Assembly (NCBI GenBank): GCA_902551755.1
Contig: CACDEB010000001.1
Span: forward strand, 50,001-114,000
DNA: 64,000 nt
Reading direction: 5' to 3'
Origin: an uncultured Pelagibacteraceae bacterium
GTDB taxonomy: Bacteria; Pseudomonadota; Alphaproteobacteria; Pelagibacterales; Pelagibacteraceae
Positions 59,178-64,000 of the stretch are shown in pieces. The notes under the pieces are model-generated. The model was not told the origin of the DNA. It worked only from the letters and a program-made list of their open reading frames with translations, and made no database searches. The first letter of the stretch is position 1. The number at the start of each line of letters is the position of its first letter. Position numbers and translations under genes: made by a program.

Positions 59178-60099
59178 TAAGGGTACAGCCTTTATGTATT
59201 TTTGAACCGTTCAAAAATTCATTTATCTTTTGAATTTTTTTCCCTTCTTTTTGGATTTCAATTATCTTTATACTTTCATTATTTGAACATGCTATCTCAA
59301 GTTCATCATTTAAAACATCACCAGGATGTCCCGATCCATTTCCAATTTCAGCTTTTAGAATTTTATATCTTTCTCCACTAAACATAAAATAAGCCCCTGG
59401 GCTGGGGTACAAACCATTTATTTTTCCAATAATTTTCTTGGCACTATCATTCCAAATTATCTTCCCTTCTTTTTTATTTATTTTTTTAGCATATGTTGCT
59501 TCTGAATGATCTTGTTCTCTAAGCTTCGCTTTTCCACTGATAATACTATCGATGTTTTCTATTATTTTTTCAGCTGCCAATTTAGATAATTTTTCTTCAA
59601 GCTCAGTTGCGTTTAAATTAAAGTCAATTTTTATTTTGTAAATTTTAAGAACAGGACCAGTATCTAGATGTTCATTAATTTTCATAAAACTAATTCCCGT
59701 CTCAGTATCCTGACTCATTATTGCTCTTTGTATTGGTGCAGCGCCTCTAAATTTGGGCAAGATAGATGCATGTATATTAAAAAAACCTTTATCAGAAAGT
59801 TCTAAAAATTCCTTTGGTATAATTTGACCATAAGAAATTACTATAACAACTACAGGCTTTATTTTTTTTATAAAATTATATTCATCAATATTATTCTTAA
59901 GACTATTTGGTGCTCTAATTGGTAAGCCAATTAATTCAGATTTAACTTGAATTGGGGTTTTTTGAACTTTCATTCCCCTGCTAGATTTTTTTGGTGGTTG
60001 TGTGTAAACAGCAGAAATATTGAGTTTGCTCTCACTAATCTTTTCAAGAATAGGTACAGCAAATTTCGAAGTACCCATAAAAATAACATTATGTGACAT
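59170..60099 (-). CDS. fmt: Methionyl-tRNA formyltransferase
   Basis: FMGTSKFAVPIL, NIHASILPKFRGAAPIQRAI. Confidence 0.95.
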   Translation of the reverse strand: MSHNVIFMGTSKFAVPILEKISESKLNISAVYTQPPKKSSRGMKVQKTPIQVKSELIGLPIRAPNSLKNNIDEYNFIKKIKPVVVIVISYGQIIPKEFLELSDKGFFNIHASILPKFRGAAPIQRAIMSQDTETGISFMKINEHLDTGPVLKIYKIKIDFNLNATELEEKLSKLAAEKIIENIDSIISGKAKLREQDHSEATYAKKINKKEGKIIWNDSAKKIIGKINGLYPSPGAYFMFSGERYKILKAEIGNGSGHPGDVLNDELEIACSNNESIKIIEIQKEGKKIQKINEFLNGSKIHKGCTLNE

Positions 60100-60624
60100 T
60101 TATACAATAACTCTACTAGATGTATTTTTGTTTTTAGATAATTTTTTTATTAGAATATCTTTTTTCAGCTTTGACAAAAAATCAATGATCAACTTACCAT
60201 CTAAGTGATTAATTTCATGTTGGACGCATGTAGATAGTAAACCATCACATTCTATGTTTTTTTTATTTCCTGAGATGTCTACATATTCAACAATACAGGT
60301 CTTTGGTCTTTCAATTTCTATAAATGTTTCAGGTATTGATAAACAACCTTCTTCATATGTCGATCTATCTTTACCAAATGATTTTATGACTGGATTTATT
60401 AAACAAAGAGGTTTTTTTTCCTCATCTTTTTTTGAAACATCAATTACAATCATTCTTTTTAAAACACCGACCTGAACAGCGGCAAGACCGATCCCATTAT
60501 TTTTGTACATCGTTTCAAACAAATCATCTGCTAACTGTTTTTCTTTATTGGTTAATTTTTCAATCTTTTCAGATTTTTTTTTAAGTATTTCATCTGGAAC
60601 CAGTATGATTTTTCTTTTTGTCAT
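60100..60624 (-). CDS. def: Peptide deformylase
   Basis: GIGLAAVQVG, EEGCLSIPE, QHEINHLDGKL. Confidence 0.96.
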   Translation of the reverse strand: MTKRKIILVPDEILKKKSEKIEKLTNKEKQLADDLFETMYKNNGIGLAAVQVGVLKRMIVIDVSKKDEEKKPLCLINPVIKSFGKDRSTYEEGCLSIPETFIEIERPKTCIVEYVDISGNKKNIECDGLLSTCVQHEINHLDGKLIIDFLSKLKKDILIKKLSKNKNTSSRVIV

Positions 60625-60632
60625 AACAAAAA

Positions 60633-62366
60633 TTATACTCTAACTGGTAAGATTGCAGAAAGGATTTCATTTCTTATTATATCGATGTCCATTTGGTTTA
60701 AAGCATTTACTAAGAAATAAAGGGTTTCTGAGCCAAGATTTTTAAGTTCATCTTCACCAATTATTTCTATAATCCTTAACATTGCTAAACCAATTTCTCC
60801 GTCATTAATTAAAACCTGTATATCTATAGGCATAGAATTTTCATTAATTGTATAAAGATCACTGTAGTCCTCATTAATTTCAATACCATCAAATTTTAAA
60901 GACTCTATAACAATTACATCTTTAGTTATTAAATAATTTTTTTTGCTTTTTTTAATTTTTTTCAAAAAATTATTTAAATCTTTTTCTGTTTTTTTTTTAG
61001 AAGGTTTTTCTTGTATGAAATAATTGATAATTTTTGATTGATGCAAAATTTTGTTGTTATATTTTATTTTTTTGTTTGGATTTTCCACTTTGGAATTCAA
61101 AACATAAAAGTCTGTTAAATCTGAACTTAATTCACTTTCTTTAAATCTCTCCAAAATAAACCTTAATTCGTCTTTAAAGGCGTCTTCAATACCATCATTA
61201 ATAAAGGATGATTTTAAATCTTTAGAAAGTTTCGTCACCTTGTTAGGATCATCATTTAATAAAATACCTTGATACATCAAAGCCCTGGCTTTTATATTAG
61301 ATAAATCCTTTTTTTCTCTCTCAATGTTAAGAAGTTGGTCAACGGAAAATTGAAATTTCTTGTAAATATTAAGTAAATCTTTCTCATTATAGTTTCTCTC
61401 ATGCGTAGCTTTTTCTAGTAATGAGATTTTTTCTTCATCAGCAGTATCGATATCACTAGTACTGTCTAATAAGTTGTTAGATCTTAAATAAGTCCAAAAT
61501 AGCTTTGAGGTTTTTTTTGTAGGTACATATTTAAAATCTTTAATTGTATTAAAAGAAAGATGTAAATTTAAAAGATTTTTATCTGACGAAGCATTATCAT
61601 CTTTTGAAAGTCCCATTAATGAATTAAATTTTTTCTCAAAAAAAGGATCTGAATAACCAGACTCCTTCTCTAAATCAAAACGCATCATGGCAAGATCATT
61701 TTGTTTACTATGTATCAAGCAATATATTGAAAAGTTTTTCAGATAATAATCGTTAAAATTTTGATTTATTTTTTTAAACAAACTACATGCCTCTTTTATC
61801 TCGGCTTTAGATAAATATTCATTTAAAACAAATTTAATTAAATTTTCATTTGATATTATATCTAAATTTTTAGTTACATACTCAATTATTAAATCGAGAT
61901 CCCCATTTTTAATTAACCATTCTGCTTTTAAATCAAAAAATTTTTTTTTATTCAAATTGTCTTTTGGTGGAAAGGTGTTAGTTAGAAGAATTTTTTTATA
62001 GATATCGCTAGCATCTTTAGAAAGGTTCATTGAATTAATTTTTTTTTTTAGATTATATATTTTTTTTCCGTCTGATTTTGACCACATATCTAATTCGAAT
62101 CCATATTTTCCAGGGTCATATATCCCAACAACTAAATCATTTTTGTCAGCGAAAATTTCTTCTGAGACCCTAATGTCATCTGTAATGCCAGCATTAATCT
62201 TAATTTTCTTATTTTCTATTTCACTAGATGAATTATCAATTGTTATATTTTCTTCGGTGCTCTTTTCTTCTTTCTCAAGACTCCAAATGTCTGTAGGCTC
62301 ATTACTTAAAGCAATTTTTGTAAAAGATATTAAAATTAAAAAAATTATGAAAAAATTATTTAACAA
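60633..62366 (-). CDS. Secreted/periplasmic helical-repeat-like hypothetical protein
   Basis: 577 aa, N-terminal signal-like segment MLNNFFIIFLILISFTKIALS, predicted mostly helical. Confidence 0.7.
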   Translation of the reverse strand: MLNNFFIIFLILISFTKIALSNEPTDIWSLEKEEKSTEENITIDNSSSEIENKKIKINAGITDDIRVSEEIFADKNDLVVGIYDPGKYGFELDMWSKSDGKKIYNLKKKINSMNLSKDASDIYKKILLTNTFPPKDNLNKKKFFDLKAEWLIKNGDLDLIIEYVTKNLDIISNENLIKFVLNEYLSKAEIKEACSLFKKINQNFNDYYLKNFSIYCLIHSKQNDLAMMRFDLEKESGYSDPFFEKKFNSLMGLSKDDNASSDKNLLNLHLSFNTIKDFKYVPTKKTSKLFWTYLRSNNLLDSTSDIDTADEEKISLLEKATHERNYNEKDLLNIYKKFQFSVDQLLNIEREKKDLSNIKARALMYQGILLNDDPNKVTKLSKDLKSSFINDGIEDAFKDELRFILERFKESELSSDLTDFYVLNSKVENPNKKIKYNNKILHQSKIINYFIQEKPSKKKTEKDLNNFLKKIKKSKKNYLITKDVIVIESLKFDGIEINEDYSDLYTINENSMPIDIQVLINDGEIGLAMLRIIEIIGEDELKNLGSETLYFLVNALNQMDIDIIRNEILSAILPVRV

Positions 62367-62541
62367 TTTTCAAGTTTTCTTGTGGGATTTTTTTTTCAAT
62401 TAGTTGATTTGGTGAAGGGAAATTTATTTTACTAACTAGTACTAAAATTCCAAGTAGGATCGCCAAAACCACAACTACTTTAATTATAATTTTTAGTGGA
62501 TTTATAGAGCTGCCAATACTTGTCTTTTTATAAAATTGCAT
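62356..62541 (-). CDS. Small single-TM protein, 61 aa
   Basis: MQFYKKTSIGSSINPLKIIIKVVVVLAILLGILVLVSKINF...; overlaps the 577-aa ORF. Confidence 0.6.
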   Translation of the reverse strand: MQFYKKTSIGSSINPLKIIIKVVVVLAILLGILVLVSKINFPSPNQLIEKKIPQENLKIVK

Positions 62542-62598
62542 ATACTTTTTATTAAATTCAAATTAAGACATATTTGTGTTTTTTCAACTTAGAAAATT

Positions 62599-63129
62599 AT
62601 GAAAATAAAAAAAAAAATTGTTTTAGTAGGCATGATGGGATCAGGAAAATCAACAATTGGTGCTTTATTATCAAAAAAAATGAATATTAAATTTATAGAT
62701 CTAGATCAAAAAATCGAAACAATTGAAAAACAAACAATTAGCCAAATTTTTAAACTTAAAGGTGAAAAGTATTTTAGAGCTATAGAAGTTAAAACAATCT
62801 TATCGCTTCTAGACTCTAAAGAAAAAGAATTGGTTTTATCTTTGGGAGGTGGTTCGATTCTAGACGAAAAAGTCAGAGTGAACATCAAAAACAATTCATT
62901 ATCATTTTGGTTAAATTGGAAACCTTTAACAATTATTAAGAGGATTAGGAAATCTTCAAAAAGACCGCTTATTCATGGATTAAAAGATCAAGAAATTGAA
63001 AAAATGATGCTAGATAGAAATAAATATTATTCTAAATCAAATTTCAAAATAGATTGTGATAATCATAAAAAAAACGAAATTGTGGATAGAATAGTTTCAA
63101 TATTAAAAAAAAATGAAATTAAAAGTTAA
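62599..63129 (+). CDS. aroK: Shikimate kinase
   Basis: GMMGSGKSTIGALLSKK, FIDLDQKIE, SLGGGSI. Confidence 0.95.
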   Translation: MKIKKKIVLVGMMGSGKSTIGALLSKKMNIKFIDLDQKIETIEKQTISQIFKLKGEKYFRAIEVKTILSLLDSKEKELVLSLGGGSILDEKVRVNIKNNSLSFWLNWKPLTIIKRIRKSSKRPLIHGLKDQEIEKMMLDRNKYYSKSNFKIDCDNHKKNEIVDRIVSILKKNEIKS

Positions 63130-64000
63130 AACTAATAAAAATAATTATAGTATAATTATTGGAAAAAATCTTTGCTCAAAGATATATAAAATAATTTTAA
63201 ATGAGAGAATGTATTCTCAAAAATTTTTGCTTGTTTATGATAGTAAAGTGCCAGCTCAAATGATTAAATCTATAATAAGTAGATTTAACAAGGATAAAAT
63301 AGAAAAAAAAAAAATTGTTTTTAATGAAAAAAGTAAAAATTTTAAAACTGTTTCATCTATTGTAAAAATTCTTGAAAAAAATAATTTTAGCAGAAATGAT
63401 AGTTTAATTTCTGTTGGAGGAGGTATTTGTGGAGATGTATGTGGGTTTGCATCAAGTATTTTTAAAAGAGGTCTGAATTTTATTAATGTACCCACAACTT
63501 TACTGAGTCAGGTTGATTCAGCGATTGGCGGAAAGACAGGGATTAATTCTTTATCTGGAAAAAATATGATCGGATCTTTTTATCAACCCTCATTAGTTAT
63601 TTCGGACATAGATTTTTTAAAGAGTTTGCCTAAAAGAGAAATGATATGTGGATATGCTGAAATTCTTAAACATTCTCTTATAAAAGATAAAATATTTTTC
63701 AAATTTTTAAAAAAAAATTTCATTAAGATTTTGAACCATGATCACAAATTTTTAGAAAAAACAATTTATAAAAGTTGTTTAATCAAAAAGGAAATAGTTG
63801 AGAAAGATGAGAAGGAAAAAAATATTAGAAAAGTTCTAAATCTAGGTCATACTTTTGCTCACGCCTACGAGGCAACAGTTGGGTATAATAAAAGGCTAAA
63901 TCATGGAGAGGCTGTTTTATTAGGAATTATGTCGGCTGTTGAATTTAGTAAAAAAAAAAGTATTTTAAAAAAGAATGATTTTGAACAAATCGCTGAGCAC
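63113..64000 (+). CDS. aroB: 3-dehydroquinate synthase, truncated by window end
   Basis: SVGGGICGDVCGF, VPTTLLSQVDSAIGGKTGIN, LNLGHTFAHAYE; absent from ORF track because it runs off the end. Confidence 0.95.
   Translation, partial: MKLKVKTNKNNYSIIIGKNLCSKIYKIILNERMYSQKFLLVYDSKVPAQMIKSIISRFNKDKIEKKKIVFNEKSKNFKTVSSIVKILEKNNFSRNDSLISVGGGICGDVCGFASSIFKRGLNFINVPTTLLSQVDSAIGGKTGINSLSGKNMIGSFYQPSLVISDIDFLKSLPKREMICGYAEILKHSLIKDKIFFKFLKKNFIKILNHDHKFLEKTIYKSCLIKKEIVEKDEKEKNIRKVLNLGHTFAHAYEATVGYNKRLNHGEAVLLGIMSAVEFSKKKSILKKNDFEQIAEH

Overview
AT-rich, gene-dense alphaproteobacterial chromosome segment that looks SAR11/Pelagibacterales-like. I infer this from gene content, order and composition; no search was run. 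Contents in order: (i) a minus-strand rRNA operon (16S, tRNA-Ile, tRNA-Ala, partial 23S) with recognisable processing stems and a promoter candidate; (ii) about 65 mostly housekeeping genes, including prmC-prfA-ispG-lysC, ubiG, argJ, secA, accA, glcB, ffs-dnaX-ybaB-recR, pheA, kdsB, argF-argD, gcrA, kdsD-lptC-lptB-aroA-rpsA-ihfB-pyrF-trpFBA-accD-folC, trxA, tRNA-His-hisS-hisZ-hisG, cspA, infA-tRNA-Phe, hisD-murA-dcd, tRNA-Thr, rpmH-rnpA-yidD-yidC-argB-dapD-dapE-HDAC-SET, truA-fmt-def and aroK-aroB (cut by the window end). I saw no CRISPR array, prophage or transposon. The most interesting signals are not one mobile system. They are: (a) RNA genes butting directly against ORFs, resembling mitochondrial tRNA punctuation (tRNA-His 5 nt before hisS, tRNA-Phe 1 nt after infA, SRP RNA about 8 nt before dnaX); (b) two tRNAs with coupled changes at normally near-invariant D-loop/T-loop elbow contacts; (c) tandem ITS hairpins with a compensatory change; (d) a trpF-trpB-trpA-accD-folC block whose proteins depart from family motifs; (e) an AccA with a C-terminal hydrophobic tail; (f) a dapE-HDAC-SET overlapping gene set; (g) a three-nuclease cluster beside trxA; (h) no room for a standard glycine riboswitch before glcB.
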